A DNA stretch of 64,000 nt from Vibrio intestinalis (GCF_025195085.2 NZ_JANAVY020000001.1:496001-560000), one strand, 5' to 3'. Counted from the first letter of the stretch, positions 13,623 to 25,470 are shown. Made by a program: numbers and translations. Notes: generated by a model not told the origin, from the sequence alone.

Positions 13623-15215
13623 TTAACACGCCGCCATTTTCGATTTAGAAATCACTGACAGCGCCACACATACTGCAACAAACGCTACGCTCGCCGCTGC
13701 GAATGAAATCGCTACCGATGCTGTAAAGCCTAGTGCAATAAAGCCAATACACGATACCAGTGCTACTGACAATGCATAAGGTAGCTGAGTCGCTACGTGG
13801 TCGATGTGGTTACAACGAGCACCTGTCGAAGAAAGAATCGTGGTATCTGAGATTGGAGAACAGTGGTCACCAAATACCGAACCCGCTAGTACAGCACTCA
13901 GCATAGGTAGCATTAGAGCAAGATCCGTTGCACCTGCCATATCGCCAGCGATTGGAAGCATGATGCCGAATGTACCCCATGATGTACCTGTCGAAAACGC
14001 CATTAAGCCAGACAATAGGAACAAGATAACTGGAAGCCAATGTGTACCAATATTGCCTTGTGCTAGCGTTGATAGGTAACTACCGGTTTTCATATCACCG
14101 ATAACAGAACCAATAGTCCAAGCGAAGATAAGAATCAGAATCGCACCAAACATCGACTTAGCGCCAATCCAAAGTGTACGACCAATCTCAACCGCCGCAA
14201 TACCTTGTTTAACTACAGTGAATAGAGCAACCACTAGGCCAACCACACCACCGTAAATAAGAGAAGTACCAACATCTGTGTTCTCAAATGCACCAAGCAG
14301 CGCGAATGGTTTACCGTCCGCTTCAAGCGCTTGACCACCTGTGTATAGCATTGATGCCACAGTCGCCACGATCAAGAACACGATTGGAAGTACCAGATCA
14401 GACACTTTACCCTTCTCGCTTTCGCGAATATCCAGCTCTTCGTTTAGGTCATGTGCTTCGGCTGAATCATTCTCTTGGTCTTTATCAAAACCACGTCCTT
14501 GAGAGGCTGCGATTTCATGCTCGCGCATTTTACCGATATTTAGGCCAAACCAAGCCACTGCAAAAACCATTAGCAACGCAAAGATTGCGTAGAAGTTCAT
14601 CGGTACTAAGCGTACATACGCGCCAAGCGCTGAGTAATCTTCAATACCGTGAGAAACTAAAATACCGCCAATGATGGTCATAATGTATGCGCCCCAGCTA
14701 GAAGCAGGCATGATCACACACATAGGAGCAGCGGTAGAATCAAGAATATAAGCAAGCTTTGCGCGAGAAACGTAGAAACGATCCGTCACTGGGCGAGAAA
14801 TCGCACCCACCGCCAAGCTATTAAAGTAATCGTCGACAAAAATGAATACGCCTAGGAAAGCCGCTAAAAGTTTAGAGCCACGTTTACTTTTAACTCGAGA
14901 TTGTGCCCACTCAGCAAACGCACGAGTACCACCAGAAAGGGTAAGTAGCGCGGTCATCATGCCAAGTAGTAGTAGGAAGCCAACAATACTCATGTTCCAC
15001 ATGTTTAAGCCGCCGTCTTCGACGAACACACTTGAAACAGTGGTCTTAATATAGCCTGCAGCATTTGCTACTGAGTAATCAGCTAAAAGAATGGCACCTA
15101 AAAGGATACCCATACCAAGAGAAATCAATACACGTCGTGTAATAATTGCAAGACTCAATGCCACGATAGGAGGCAATAGAGATAAAGGAGATGATGCAAA
15201 ATCAATTAAATTCAT
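13623..15215 (-). CDS. NhaC-superfamily transporter under lysine riboswitch control (probable lysine carrier)
   Basis: 530 residues from ATG 15215 (MNLIDFASSPLSLLPP), preceded by a GAAG ribosome site. A TTG nine bases upstream is in frame but less likely. About 11-12 hydrophobic segments, the family stretch FVDDYFNSLAVGAISRPVTD, and a charged cytoplasmic loop near residues 235-275 (EENDSAEAHDLNEELDIRE-like). General annotation would call it a Na+/H+ antiporter. The lysine riboswitch in its leader points instead to lysine transport, as was proposed for the riboswitch-linked NhaC-type group LysW. It is likely repressed when lysine is abundant. Confidence 0.85.
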   Translation of the reverse strand: MNLIDFASSPLSLLPPIVALSLAIITRRVLISLGMGILLGAILLADYSVANAAGYIKTTVSSVFVEDGGLNMWNMSIVGFLLLLGMMTALLTLSGGTRAFAEWAQSRVKSKRGSKLLAAFLGVFIFVDDYFNSLAVGAISRPVTDRFYVSRAKLAYILDSTAAPMCVIMPASSWGAYIMTIIGGILVSHGIEDYSALGAYVRLVPMNFYAIFALLMVFAVAWFGLNIGKMREHEIAASQGRGFDKDQENDSAEAHDLNEELDIRESEKGKVSDLVLPIVFLIVATVASMLYTGGQALEADGKPFALLGAFENTDVGTSLIYGGVVGLVVALFTVVKQGIAAVEIGRTLWIGAKSMFGAILILIFAWTIGSVIGDMKTGSYLSTLAQGNIGTHWLPVILFLLSGLMAFSTGTSWGTFGIMLPIAGDMAGATDLALMLPMLSAVLAGSVFGDHCSPISDTTILSSTGARCNHIDHVATQLPYALSVALVSCIGFIALGFTASVAISFAAASVAFVAVCVALSVISKSKMAAC

Positions 15216-15261
15216 GATCTTCAAAAACCAGTAATAAATTTGGTTAGAGATCTACTGCAGA

Positions 15262-15293
15262 TTCATTAAAGGAAATCGTTTCCTTTAAATGAA
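15262..15293 (-). other. Hairpin between lysine riboswitch and transporter start (possible expression platform)
   Basis: Minus-strand arms TTCATTTAAAGGAAA and TTTCCTTTAATGAA around a CGA loop, 14 bp with one bulged T. It has no U-tract. Just downstream CAGTAG can pair with the CTACTG that closes the aptamer P1 stem, so the region may switch between folds. Confidence 0.5.
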
Positions 15294-15335
15294 GTTGAAC
15301 ATAGCGACAGGGAAGTGAACACTCCACCCAACCCT

Positions 15336-15511
15336 ACAGTAGCGCTCCATAGTTATACAAATAATAGACTATGGCAGTGTTACCCCTATTTGAGTGCAAC
15401 ACCAGCAAGTGGTTTGATAGACCGTGCTCACTTCGGCGAAGATGACCTTTCACGTTTGTTCATTGGCATCACCCCAACAAACGTTAATTATCCATTTCGC
15501 GCCTCTACCGC
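15336..15511 (-). promoter_or_regulatory. Lysine riboswitch (L box)
   Basis: The minus strand carries the conserved L-box blocks in order: GGTAGAGGCGCG, GGGGTGAT..., AAAGGTCATCTTCGCCGAAG, GGTCTATC, GCTGGTGTTGCACTC, GGGTAACACTGCCATAGT and ACTATGGAGCGCTACT. GTAG and CTAC at the ends form the P1 stem. The order and spacing fit the known five-helix lysine aptamer. It lies about 120 nt upstream of the NhaC-type gene. A short plus-strand frame here is only its antisense. Confidence 0.9.
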
Positions 15512-15539
15512 ATTGACCAAATATTAAGCTACCGAAAAG

Positions 15540-16054
15540 TCATTTTTCAGCAATTCAACCAGTGCAATGCATTAGGTACGAACTATTGTACTTAACTCAC
15601 CCACTATTACAATACATCGCTCTCAGAAAATGTTGATATTTTTATCGCTTCGCAGCTATGACTATGATTCCACTCACTTTGCCTAAAATTCCACAACAAA
15701 ACGCTATACCAAAAGAGCAGGCTAGAAGCTCTCATTCAACATTTATACACTTTGCACACTCACCAAGCGCCTACCGTTCGAGTTAAACACAATATTTATA
15801 AATATCGCCACCATTTAATAGAAATAGTTTGTATCAATAACTTGATGATATGAAACCCCGCACTACACTTAACTCATCTAGTTGTATAAGCCACGACTCT
15901 CTATTAATTTCAAAAGAAAACGTGAAGTGAGCGGTAAAGTAATTGCCCTTTTATATCTATCATTATTTTTTATTTTCTTTTTTTAAAATCAAATTGTATT
16001 ATTCATTGGTCAGGTTTAATATTTATCCATTGATAATTTATTTGTGAGATCACT
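15540..16054. other. AT-rich region upstream of hns
   Basis: About 500 bp with long A/T runs, notably 15955-15990, and no convincing ORF, repeat or RNA motif. It should contain the hns promoter. AT-rich, curved DNA before hns genes is usual and allows H-NS to bind its own promoter. Confidence 0.5.
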
Positions 16055-16462
16055 ATGTCGGAATTAACTAAAACTTTATTGAACATTCGCAGCCTACGCG
16101 CATTTTCTCGTGAACTAACTCTTGAGCAATTAGAAGAAGCTTTAGAAAAATTGACAATGGTTGTTTCTGAGCGTAAAGAAGCGGAAGAAGCGGAAAAAGC
16201 AGAAAGAGCTGAGCAAGAAGCTAAACTAGCCGCTATTGCTGAGCAAATTTCTAAAGACGGTATCGACGTTGACGCACTAATTAATGCACTGTCTGGTGAA
16301 AAGCAGACTAAAGTAAAAGCGAAACGCGCTCCTCGCCCAGCGAAATACAAATATGTAGATCCTAACGGTGAAGAAAAGACTTGGACAGGCCAAGGTCGTA
16401 CACCTTCAGCGATTCAAACTCAACTGGACGCAGGCAAATCTCTAGACGATTTCCTAATCTAA
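16055..16462 (+). CDS. hns: H-NS family histone-like nucleoid-structuring protein (VicH)
   Basis: 135 residues. It has an N-terminal oligomerisation helix ([26 protein letters not shown]), a long charged coiled coil of EAEKAERAE repeats (about 47-70), and a C-terminal DNA-binding domain with [24 protein letters not shown], in which the TWTGQGRTP core inserts into the AT-rich minor groove. It is a global silencer of AT-rich and horizontally acquired DNA. It is monocistronic with its own terminator. Confidence 0.97.
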   Translation: MSELTKTLLNIRSLRAFSRELTLEQLEEALEKLTMVVSERKEAEEAEKAERAEQEAKLAAIAEQISKDGIDVDALINALSGEKQTKVKAKRAPRPAKYKYVDPNGEEKTWTGQGRTPSAIQTQLDAGKSLDDFLI

Positions 16463-16489
16463 TTTCCTGATCAAGTTGAGATGCAATTT

Positions 16490-16517
16490 AAAAAAGCGCC
16501 TTTAGGCGCTTTTTTTA
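16490..16517 (+). terminator. hns terminator
   Basis: AAAAAAGCGCC, TTTA loop, GGCGCTTTTTTT: a strong stem and T-run starting 28 bp after the hns stop. Confidence 0.92.
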
Positions 16518-16543
16518 TATCTACAGACTCAACATGAAGTAAT

Positions 16544-16572
16544 AAAAAACCTCAGACATTGCTGAGGTTTTT
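16544..16572 (-). terminator. gsk terminator (bidirectional form)
   Basis: AAAAAACCTCAG / CTGAGGTTTTTT stem with a short loop, 27 bp past the gsk stop on the minus strand. Symmetric A and T flanks let it act in both directions. Confidence 0.88.
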
Positions 16573-16598
16573 TATTCATTGGTTTAGACAAGTGGCGC

Positions 16599-17903
16599 TT
16601 AACGCTCCCAGTACGCCTCTTCCAAGCTGTCTTCACGCTCAGGTAGACCACGAGATAAACGTGGTGAATGCTGAACCAATACTTCGTAGCTCGCGCGGTT
16701 TGAATATTTACAAACCTGTGAGAATGAAGAATAGGTTAAAAATGAGTAAGCATGCTTACTTGAATTAGGCACATTCTCTCTGTGGTATTTATTTGCCGCC
16801 ATATCGTGCAGCAGTGCAGACAATGCAGCATCACCAGCACCATTGGTATTTTTAATCTTTTCTGGCCCACCCATATAAGGAGCAATATGAGAATAAACTT
16901 TAATCGGATTCTCACACAAAGCTTTCGATGCAGGGCGGCTGAATTCATAACGATTAAATTCAGCAATTGAACCTGGTAATAAAGGTAATGACGTTTGGCG
17001 CTTCGCTGACTCTTCAGTATAACCCGCCATAAATAAACCCACAGGGCCTGCGGTACATAATACTAAGTCAACCCAATCCAGAGTTTTATCTGAAGCCGCT
17101 AAAGGATCAGATTCACCCGTTAATGCTTCTGCTTCATCTTCATTCATCGCAACTACAGTGACATGGTCACGTAAAAAGTCTTGCCAGAACTTAGGGTCAT
17201 CCTGAATAACAAACTTAGTACCGAGCGTTAATACCACTGGTACATCATATTTCTTGGCATATTCGATAGCACGCATGGTTGCATCTGGCATTGGGTCGCC
17301 TTCTTTACAACGCACTAAATACGCGGTTAATACCAACGCCGAAGCTGTCTTAAATATTTTTTCTGGGATGTTATCTGGATGAAGTTGGTTCATTTGGCCT
17401 TCGCTAATTGCGAAAGTACGTTCACCATCTTCTGTAATTAATGCAAAACAGCGACCAATTGCGCCTTGTACACCCTGCAAGTAATTTAAATCCATACGGC
17501 TTGATGTATTGCAAAGGTAACGGTAACCGTAGCTGCCAATTTTAATATCTTGGCTCATCACACCTAACAGTGTAGAACGGTCATCAGCTAATACCGAGTA
17601 GTTATGCAGAGTATTACCAATTGTGCCACCAGCATATTCGTTGGTAATAAGCTGTTCCTGTTTTAGCTCGTTATATAACGCTTCAGCAGTTTGATCATCG
17701 ATTACTAGAGAGTGTCCCTTACTCAGTCCGTATTTCTCGATTAGTTCGCTGCCTACTTTTGCCTCGATATCCACCAAAGTTTGGTCAATACCAATAATAT
17801 GAGTGCGCGCCATTTTTTTACTTTCTTGCGCTTGGCTGACTAATGGATCGCGAGCATGAACAGGAAAGTAGTGCTTTGATTTACGTTGACCAGGAAATTT
17901 CAT
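16599..17903 (-). CDS. gsk: Inosine/guanosine kinase Gsk
   Basis: 434 residues, the same length as E. coli Gsk. PfkB/ribokinase fold: EYAGGTIGNTLHN near residue 90 and the ATP-binding/catalytic NTNGAGDAALSAL with the base Asp near residue 365. The N-terminus MKFPGQRKSKHYFPV is typical for this enzyme. It phosphorylates guanosine and inosine to GMP and IMP in purine salvage. Monocistronic. Confidence 0.96.
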   Translation of the reverse strand: MKFPGQRKSKHYFPVHARDPLVSQAQESKKMARTHIIGIDQTLVDIEAKVGSELIEKYGLSKGHSLVIDDQTAEALYNELKQEQLITNEYAGGTIGNTLHNYSVLADDRSTLLGVMSQDIKIGSYGYRYLCNTSSRMDLNYLQGVQGAIGRCFALITEDGERTFAISEGQMNQLHPDNIPEKIFKTASALVLTAYLVRCKEGDPMPDATMRAIEYAKKYDVPVVLTLGTKFVIQDDPKFWQDFLRDHVTVVAMNEDEAEALTGESDPLAASDKTLDWVDLVLCTAGPVGLFMAGYTEESAKRQTSLPLLPGSIAEFNRYEFSRPASKALCENPIKVYSHIAPYMGGPEKIKNTNGAGDAALSALLHDMAANKYHRENVPNSSKHAYSFLTYSSFSQVCKYSNRASYEVLVQHSPRLSRGLPEREDSLEEAYWER

Positions 17904-18051
17904 AACTATGATTCTGTATAAGATCTGAATAAGGGATGACAGGAGGCCGGATTCTACCGCGCTCGCCTAAGCGCGGCAACAAAAGGAATTATAGCAAACG
18001 TTTAATTCAAGTTCTGCTGACGAAAATTAACCGTTAAAGGCAAAATAGTGC

Positions 18052-18321
18052 CTATTCGCCTTCCATAAAGCCTAGGTCAGGCAGGCGCTCTAGATGTTCG
18101 TTGTAACGCTTTAAATTGAATTCTTGACCATTCTTCATCACGTCAAAAATCTCAATCGATACTGCGCAAGCCATCATTGCGATCGCATCATCACGGCTAG
18201 TACCGGTCATCATCAAACGCATCAGCGTCTCTTTGACTTTAATTGGATTACCATCTTCAAGTTGGTTTTCAATAATCTCAATTAACTCACTTTCTTGGAA
18301 GGTTTGGTTCTCATCACTCAT
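18052..18321 (-). CDS. Conserved small cytoplasmic protein of unknown function
   Basis: 89 residues from ATG 18321 (MSDENQTFQESELIEI); the longer in-frame start has no ribosome site and adds a basic tail. Acidic, predicted helical, with the stretch PIKVKETLMRLMMTGTSRDDAIAMMACAVSIEIFDVM in two helices (the central part is the most conserved-looking). No signal peptide, no membrane segment and no catalytic motif. I do not recognise the family. It is divergent from mnmA with about 195 bp between starts. Confidence 0.75.
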   Translation of the reverse strand: MSDENQTFQESELIEIIENQLEDGNPIKVKETLMRLMMTGTSRDDAIAMMACAVSIEIFDVMKNGQEFNLKRYNEHLERLPDLGFMEGE

Positions 18322-18517
18322 CTGTTTTTGCCTGTTGTGCCTTGAATTTTGCACACTATGCCATATATAGCCTCTCATAGTGATCAAATACTCTAGATAG
18401 GTTGGTAAACGGTCACAAAACGGCCGATTTTCGAAGTGTGATTTCGATCTCGGATCTGTCCCCTCTACGCGCTTTCTGTTAGAATCTGCGTCCAGTTAAT
18501 TTTAATGGTGTTTAGTA

Positions 18518-19639
18518 ATGTCTGAGAACTGTACTGATAACAGTCAAAAGAAAGTAATTGTCGGCATGTCTGGCGGTGTTGACTCATCGGTTTCTGCTTA
18601 CCTACTTCAGCAACAAGGCTACCAAGTTGAAGGCCTGTTTATGAAGAACTGGGAAGAAGATGATAACGAGGAATACTGCACGGCAGCAGAAGACCTCGCG
18701 GATGCTCAAGCAGTATGTGACAAACTTGGCATTCATCTACACACCATTAACTTTGCCGCAGAATATTGGGATAACGTGTTTGAATACTTCTTGGCCGAAT
18801 ATAAGGCTGGTCGTACGCCAAACCCTGACATCCTGTGTAACAAAGAAATCAAATTTAAAGCATTTCTTGAGTTTGCAGATGAAGTACTCGATGCAGACTA
18901 CATTGCTATGGGTCACTACGTACGTCGTTCGTTCCCAGAAAATGGCGAACAACCACAAATGCTACGTGGCGTAGATAACAACAAAGATCAAAGTTACTTC
19001 CTTTACACGTTGAGTCATGAGCAAGTTGCACGTAGCCTATTCCCAGTTGGTGAACTAGAGAAACCTGAAGTTCGCAAAATCGCGGAAGAACAAGGTCTTA
19101 TCACTGCGAAGAAAAAAGATTCAACAGGTATTTGTTTTATCGGTGAGCGCAAGTTTACAGATTTCCTATCTCGCTACTTACCTGCTCAACCAGGTAAAAT
19201 TGAGACGCCTGAAGGTAATGTTATTGGCGAACACCAAGGCTTGATGTACCACACGCTGGGCCAACGCAAAGGCTTACACATTGGTGGTCAAAAAGGCGGC
19301 GGTGGTAACGAAGACCCATGGTACGTTGCAGACAAAGATCTAAAACGTAATGTATTGATTGCCGTTCAAGGCGCCGATCATCCGTTGCTTAAATCAAACG
19401 GTTTAGTTGCAGCGCAGCTACACTGGGTTGATCGCACACCAATCAAAGAGCCATTGAAGTGTTCAGTTAAGACTCGTTACCGTCAAACAGATATCCCTTG
19501 CACTATTATTCCTGTTGACGATAACTCAATTAAGGTTATCTTTGACAAGCCACAGGTTGCAGTGACACCTGGGCAATCAGCTGTATTTTATCAAGATGAC
19601 GTTTGCTTAGGCGGCGGCATCATCGAAGAACGAATTTAA
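18518..19639 (+). CDS. mnmA: tRNA-specific 2-thiouridylase MnmA
   Basis: 373 residues. PP-loop SGGVDSS at residues 18-24 binds ATP; the catalytic cysteines are Cys107 ([10 protein letters not shown]) and Cys206 (STGICFIGE), matching the E. coli pair. The C-terminal beta domain follows from about residue 300. It adds sulfur to U34 of tRNA-Lys, -Glu and -Gln. hflD follows 24 bp downstream, the usual pairing in this group. Confidence 0.98.
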   Translation: MSENCTDNSQKKVIVGMSGGVDSSVSAYLLQQQGYQVEGLFMKNWEEDDNEEYCTAAEDLADAQAVCDKLGIHLHTINFAAEYWDNVFEYFLAEYKAGRTPNPDILCNKEIKFKAFLEFADEVLDADYIAMGHYVRRSFPENGEQPQMLRGVDNNKDQSYFLYTLSHEQVARSLFPVGELEKPEVRKIAEEQGLITAKKKDSTGICFIGERKFTDFLSRYLPAQPGKIETPEGNVIGEHQGLMYHTLGQRKGLHIGGQKGGGGNEDPWYVADKDLKRNVLIAVQGADHPLLKSNGLVAAQLHWVDRTPIKEPLKCSVKTRYRQTDIPCTIIPVDDNSIKVIFDKPQVAVTPGQSAVFYQDDVCLGGGIIEERI

Positions 19640-19663
19640 ACGCAATTTTAGGAGTACCGTTAC

Positions 19664-21809
<2,146 letters not shown>

Positions 21810-21830
21810 TAGTCTCTCGCTGAAATAACC

Positions 21831-21862
21831 AAAGGGTTGATACTCCTGTATCAACCCTTTTT
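21831..21862 (+). terminator. purB terminator
   Basis: AAAGGGTTGATA / TATCAACCCTTT stem with T-run, 22 bp past the purB stop. It also separates purB from the convergent DUF3833 gene. Confidence 0.9.
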
Positions 21863-21885
21863 AGTGTCTAGCGTTTCTAATTGTT

Positions 21886-22410
21886 TTACTGTTTTTCAAA
21901 AAACAGGGTTATTTGGCCGACTTCCAAGCCAAATTTTTTGATTTTGGCAATATTAAACAGCCGCTTTTCATCTTGCCTGTATAGCCAGTCTTCCAGTCGC
22001 ACTTCTATTTCCGAATCATCCCAAGGAATCACTAAGTCGTAGCTCCAAAACATGGCATTACCCACTTCTTTACCCTGAGCGACTCCGACAACATCACTGG
22101 CTCGGCCTTGATAAGAGCCGTCAGGCTGTTTGTCTATGTACCATATACGCTGGGATTGCTCACCATCATTAAATACAAAGTCTTCTACCAAGGTTAAACG
22201 ATTATCAACCACAGAGCCGACGATAATGACTTCAAACGATCGTGTTTTCTTACCTGAATAATCTTGAATCATTCCCCATGCGTGGCTCTCACCGCTAAAA
22301 AAAACAAACAGATCGAGCTGGGGTTCACTGCCTTGGTAGTCTTTAAGTTGCGCACTACAGCCAACCAAAGTAAGACAAAATGCAACCACTATCCCTAAAC
22401 GCATAACCAT
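21886..22410 (-). CDS. DUF3833 lipoprotein
   Basis: 174 residues. Lipoprotein signal with lipobox LTLVGC (MRLGIVVAFCLTLVGCSAQ), so the mature protein is anchored by a lipidated Cys near residue 18. The body has DUF3833 features (PQLDLFVFFSGESHAWGMIQDYSGK; YQGRASDVVGVAQGKEVGNAM). Function unknown. It is the last gene of the eight-gene membrane-lipid operon and overlaps the chalcone isomerase-like gene by one base. Confidence 0.85.
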   Translation of the reverse strand: MVMRLGIVVAFCLTLVGCSAQLKDYQGSEPQLDLFVFFSGESHAWGMIQDYSGKKTRSFEVIIVGSVVDNRLTLVEDFVFNDGEQSQRIWYIDKQPDGSYQGRASDVVGVAQGKEVGNAMFWSYDLVIPWDDSEIEVRLEDWLYRQDEKRLFNIAKIKKFGLEVGQITLFFEKQ

Positions 22411-22961
22411 TAATTCTTCCCTATCAATTGAGCCCTGAGATCAGAAAATTCCGTTTTTGGCGATAACCAAATTCCGACAAACGCATCATTGAGCTTTTCG
22501 TTTTCGACCCTGCCAAGGAATTGCATACTGTTAGCCTGTGTCGTGTAGATAAAATGACCGGATTGCCCATCGGTAACATACGTTAAGTTTTCTCCGCGTT
22601 TTACACTAGGAAAAATTTCAGACAACTGCGCTATCCACTCAGCCACATCGGCTTGTTTGTAGCCCTGCTCTATCCACTGTTCCTTAGTGGCATTAAGGAG
22701 TTCTTTTTTTGAAATATCACGCTGATAATCAATACTCAACGCTAACGGATGAGGCGTGATGTCAGCACTCTGGGTATATTGTCCCGAAGGCGTTAATAAC
22801 TTTGAGCGATAAACGTCAAAAAATAGAAATGAAAGCTGCGCTTCGCCAACCAAAGGCCACGTTTGCCAAACCTGTTTTTCAGAATAGTCACTGGCAATAC
22901 TCAAAGGCGAAAACAATATAGCCACTAGTGCTGTTTTACTCAGCCAATTTACCCTCTTCAT
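22410..22961 (-). CDS. Periplasmic chalcone isomerase-like domain protein
   Basis: 183 residues with a cleavable signal peptide (about 1-23, ending SIASDYSEK). The body, with GEAQLSFLFFDVYRSKLLTP, ALSIDYQRDISKKELLNAT and FVGIWLSP, fits the bacterial chalcone-isomerase-like family. Members of this fold bind fatty acids in other organisms, which would suit its place next to lipid-modifying genes, but no enzyme activity is shown here. It overlaps both neighbours. Confidence 0.8.
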   Translation of the reverse strand: MKRVNWLSKTALVAILFSPLSIASDYSEKQVWQTWPLVGEAQLSFLFFDVYRSKLLTPSGQYTQSADITPHPLALSIDYQRDISKKELLNATKEQWIEQGYKQADVAEWIAQLSEIFPSVKRGENLTYVTDGQSGHFIYTTQANSMQFLGRVENEKLNDAFVGIWLSPKTEFSDLRAQLIGKN

Positions 22962-23451
22962 GTTTCAATACCTTTAAAATCATATAAATGAACAGCGTCC
23001 ATTCAAAAAATAAAATGACTAAGGTAGTGGAGAGAGAGTAATGAAAAGTCACTGCGCCTAGTTTGAAGCCTGCAAGATAACTTGCTCCCCCAGCAATACC
23101 GCCAATAATAGATACGATTGCAAGGGGGTATTGGCTCACTAATGGCGCAATAAAGTGTGCATACCAGATGAAAATGGCCCACAAAGAGATGAGCCATAAT
23201 GGTAAATGAGAAGTGGGAAAAACCAATACGCCAGTAGCCTGATTCAACGTATCAAGCACGATGCCCGTCACCCATAAACCCATAGCGGGCTTGAACGGGA
23301 ATCTCGCAGAAATCAATGCGAAACTAACGGTAGCGGCAACACATATCACAGTGAGCCATTGAAGCTGAGCATTCCCCCACACGGCCATCAGCCACACAAC
23401 CTGAAACCATGTAGAAACACAAAGTAACTTAATGAGGGGCTGACTTAACAT
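22936..23451 (-). CDS. DUF2878 inner-membrane protein
   Basis: 171 residues, very hydrophobic, about five to six membrane segments (residues 5-22, 28-48, 52-75, 80-100, 108-130, 138-162). The arrangement fits DUF2878. Role unknown; it is a regular member of the DUF1365/cyclopropane synthase clusters. It starts 2 bp after the upstream gene and overlaps the next one by 26 bp. Confidence 0.75.
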   Translation of the reverse strand: MLSQPLIKLLCVSTWFQVVWLMAVWGNAQLQWLTVICVAATVSFALISARFPFKPAMGLWVTGIVLDTLNQATGVLVFPTSHLPLWLISLWAIFIWYAHFIAPLVSQYPLAIVSIIGGIAGGASYLAGFKLGAVTFHYSLSTTLVILFFEWTLFIYMILKVLKHEEGKLAE

Positions 23452-23453
23452 CT

Positions 23454-24698
23454 TTAAGGCCTTTGGAAGGTCATGTGAACGGTGCTGATGCTTTGCGCTT
23501 TGAAGCCGCCTTCACAGTAACTAAAGTAATAGTTCCACATGCGTACAAAGCGCTCATCAAACCCTAAACTCGTCACCTTTTGCAGTGATTGGTTAAAGCG
23601 GGCTGACCAGTCGTTGAGCGTCTTGGCGTAATCACTACCAATATCAAACAAATCTCGTAGCACTAAATCCGTTCGCTGAGTGGAGGTTTGAGTTAAAGCA
23701 GTGATAGAAGGTAAGAATCCACCGGGGAAAATGTACTTTTGAATGAAATCGACATTGTTACTGTAAGAATCATAACGCTGATCAGCGATCGTAATGGCCT
23801 GAATCGCCATTAGTCCTTTGGGCTTAAGTAAAGACTGACACTTTTCAAAGTAAGTCGCCATAAATTGCTTACCGACCGCTTCAATCATCTCTATAGAGAC
23901 CAACTTGTCATACTGGCCTTCAAGATCGCGATAATCTTTTTTCAGTAACGTAATCTGTTGAGTTAGCCCCAACTCATTAATCTTCGCCTGCGCATACTCG
24001 AACTGCGCTTGAGAAATGGTCGTGGTCGTTACCTTACAGCCATAATTTTGCGCCATATAAATGGCCATTGAACCCCACCCCGTACCGATTTCAACCACAT
24101 GATCGTCAGCGGTCAGTTGCAATTGCTGACACAAACGCTCCATTTTATTGAGCTGTGCTTGCTCTAAGCTATCTCGCTCGCTGCGGTAAATGCCAGATGA
24201 ATAAAGCATCCTGTTATCTAAAAAAGTTTCGTACAGGTCATTGCTTAAATCGTAGTGATCTCGAATGTTTTTTTCTGAATTGGTGACCGTATTACGGTTA
24301 AACCAGTGAGACGCTTTGGTCGCTAATAGAGAAAGCCAAGTCATCCTACTTTCAATACTGTCTAGTGCAGAAAGGTTACGCGCCATCAGCTCCATGAGAT
24401 CAGTCAGGTTTGGGCTATCCCACCAGCCATCCATAAAGGCTTCACCAGCGGCGATACTGCCCCCTTTGAGCAAACGCGAATAAAACTGTGGGTGTTTGAC
24501 CTCAATAATGGCTTTTAGATCACTGCCGTTGTTGCCGCCAAAAGTCTCGCGATGAACCACTTTGTCCTGCTCGAATTGTTCTACAACCGTTAAGGTGCCA
24601 GCAGTAATTTTCGCCAAGCATGCGAAAGCAAAGCTACGTGCGGTTTTTTCTACATTAGATAACTGGCTTGGAAGCGTCATTGTTTGTGTTGTCATCAT
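23454..24698 (-). CDS. Cyclopropane-fatty-acyl-phospholipid synthase-family methyltransferase
   Basis: 414 residues. SAM-binding motif VVEIGTGWGSMAIYMA, then SIEMIEAVG (motif around the bicarbonate-binding Glu), and DHYDLSNDLYETFLD, FIQKYIFPGG and C-terminal RMWNYYFSYCEGGF, all typical of the CFA synthase family. It transfers a methylene or methyl group to unsaturated acyl chains of phospholipids. Its placement next to DUF1365 and an FAD oxidoreductase marks the light/singlet-oxygen-linked paralogue rather than housekeeping Cfa. Start ATG 24698 behind AGGAGCTT; a second ATG follows at once. Confidence 0.9.
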   Translation of the reverse strand: MMTTQTMTLPSQLSNVEKTARSFAFACLAKITAGTLTVVEQFEQDKVVHRETFGGNNGSDLKAIIEVKHPQFYSRLLKGGSIAAGEAFMDGWWDSPNLTDLMELMARNLSALDSIESRMTWLSLLATKASHWFNRNTVTNSEKNIRDHYDLSNDLYETFLDNRMLYSSGIYRSERDSLEQAQLNKMERLCQQLQLTADDHVVEIGTGWGSMAIYMAQNYGCKVTTTTISQAQFEYAQAKINELGLTQQITLLKKDYRDLEGQYDKLVSIEMIEAVGKQFMATYFEKCQSLLKPKGLMAIQAITIADQRYDSYSNNVDFIQKYIFPGGFLPSITALTQTSTQRTDLVLRDLFDIGSDYAKTLNDWSARFNQSLQKVTSLGFDERFVRMWNYYFSYCEGGFKAQSISTVHMTFQRP

Positions 24699-24701
24699 CT
24701 T

Positions 24702-25469
24702 CTAAGCTCCTTTGTTCTGCTTTGTAATGGATGCCCCATCGGACTTAGGGTGCGAGTAGAAAGGTGCACCTTTAAACCACAATTTGAATGCATGCCAATA
24801 AATCCCAATGGTCACTTTTACTGCCATGATGGGCGTTGCGATCAAATGTTTGATTAAGGTTTTTGAATTTAAAGGGTGTTTCTTCATCATGAGCGTTGCA
24901 TCAAACTCTTTTGCGTCTCGATGGCACTCTAGGTGAACACTCAGACGGTGGTTAAGCGGCTTTATCTTCCACTCATAGCGCTGTTCTATTGGATTAAAAG
25001 GAGAAACATGAAACGCTTTTTCATGCTGCCAATGACCACTTTCCGTAGCGGGAATAGCATAGTAATGTCGCTCATTCCACGGGGTATTACTCACTTCGGC
25101 CAATAAATAGCGCCAATTTTGCTCGCCATCATAGAGGTAATAGAAATTGACCGGACTAAAATAAACCCCCAAATAACGGAGATGGATAACCGCTTCCACT
25201 CGGCCGCTAAAACGCTCACCAGTAAGCTCAAAAACTTTATCTTGGACGGCCAGTTTTAGGTCGCCAGTACCTAAGTAATCTTTGCGCTGAAACCTCGCCC
25301 AGTGCCACCACTTCTCACCCATGCCCCAAACCTGACCAAACACCTGCGGTAAATGGTCAAGATCTAGGCAAGGCATAAAGAGTGGGTAATTCAAACTATG
25401 AGCCACAGGTGAAAAACGCCGATGACGCACACCTCCTACTAACAAAGCGGAACGCCCTATATCATCCAT
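24702..25469 (-). CDS. DUF1365 family protein
   Basis: 255 residues. Family features: GGVRHRRFSPVAHSLNYPLFM at the N-terminus, YLGVYFSPVNFYYLYD, and FHVSPFNPIEQRYEWK. The biochemical role is unknown. It is constantly associated with the FAD oxidoreductase and the CFA synthase-like enzyme in bacteria, so a function in acyl-chain modification is a reasonable inference. Gaps to both neighbours are 1-3 bp. Confidence 0.88.
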   Translation of the reverse strand: MDDIGRSALLVGGVRHRRFSPVAHSLNYPLFMPCLDLDHLPQVFGQVWGMGEKWWHWARFQRKDYLGTGDLKLAVQDKVFELTGERFSGRVEAVIHLRYLGVYFSPVNFYYLYDGEQNWRYLLAEVSNTPWNERHYYAIPATESGHWQHEKAFHVSPFNPIEQRYEWKIKPLNHRLSVHLECHRDAKEFDATLMMKKHPLNSKTLIKHLIATPIMAVKVTIGIYWHAFKLWFKGAPFYSHPKSDGASITKQNKGA

Positions 25470-25470
25470 A

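Noticed and set aside
15315..15527. A 70-codon plus-strand frame
   Set aside because: It is the antisense of the lysine riboswitch and has no ribosome site.
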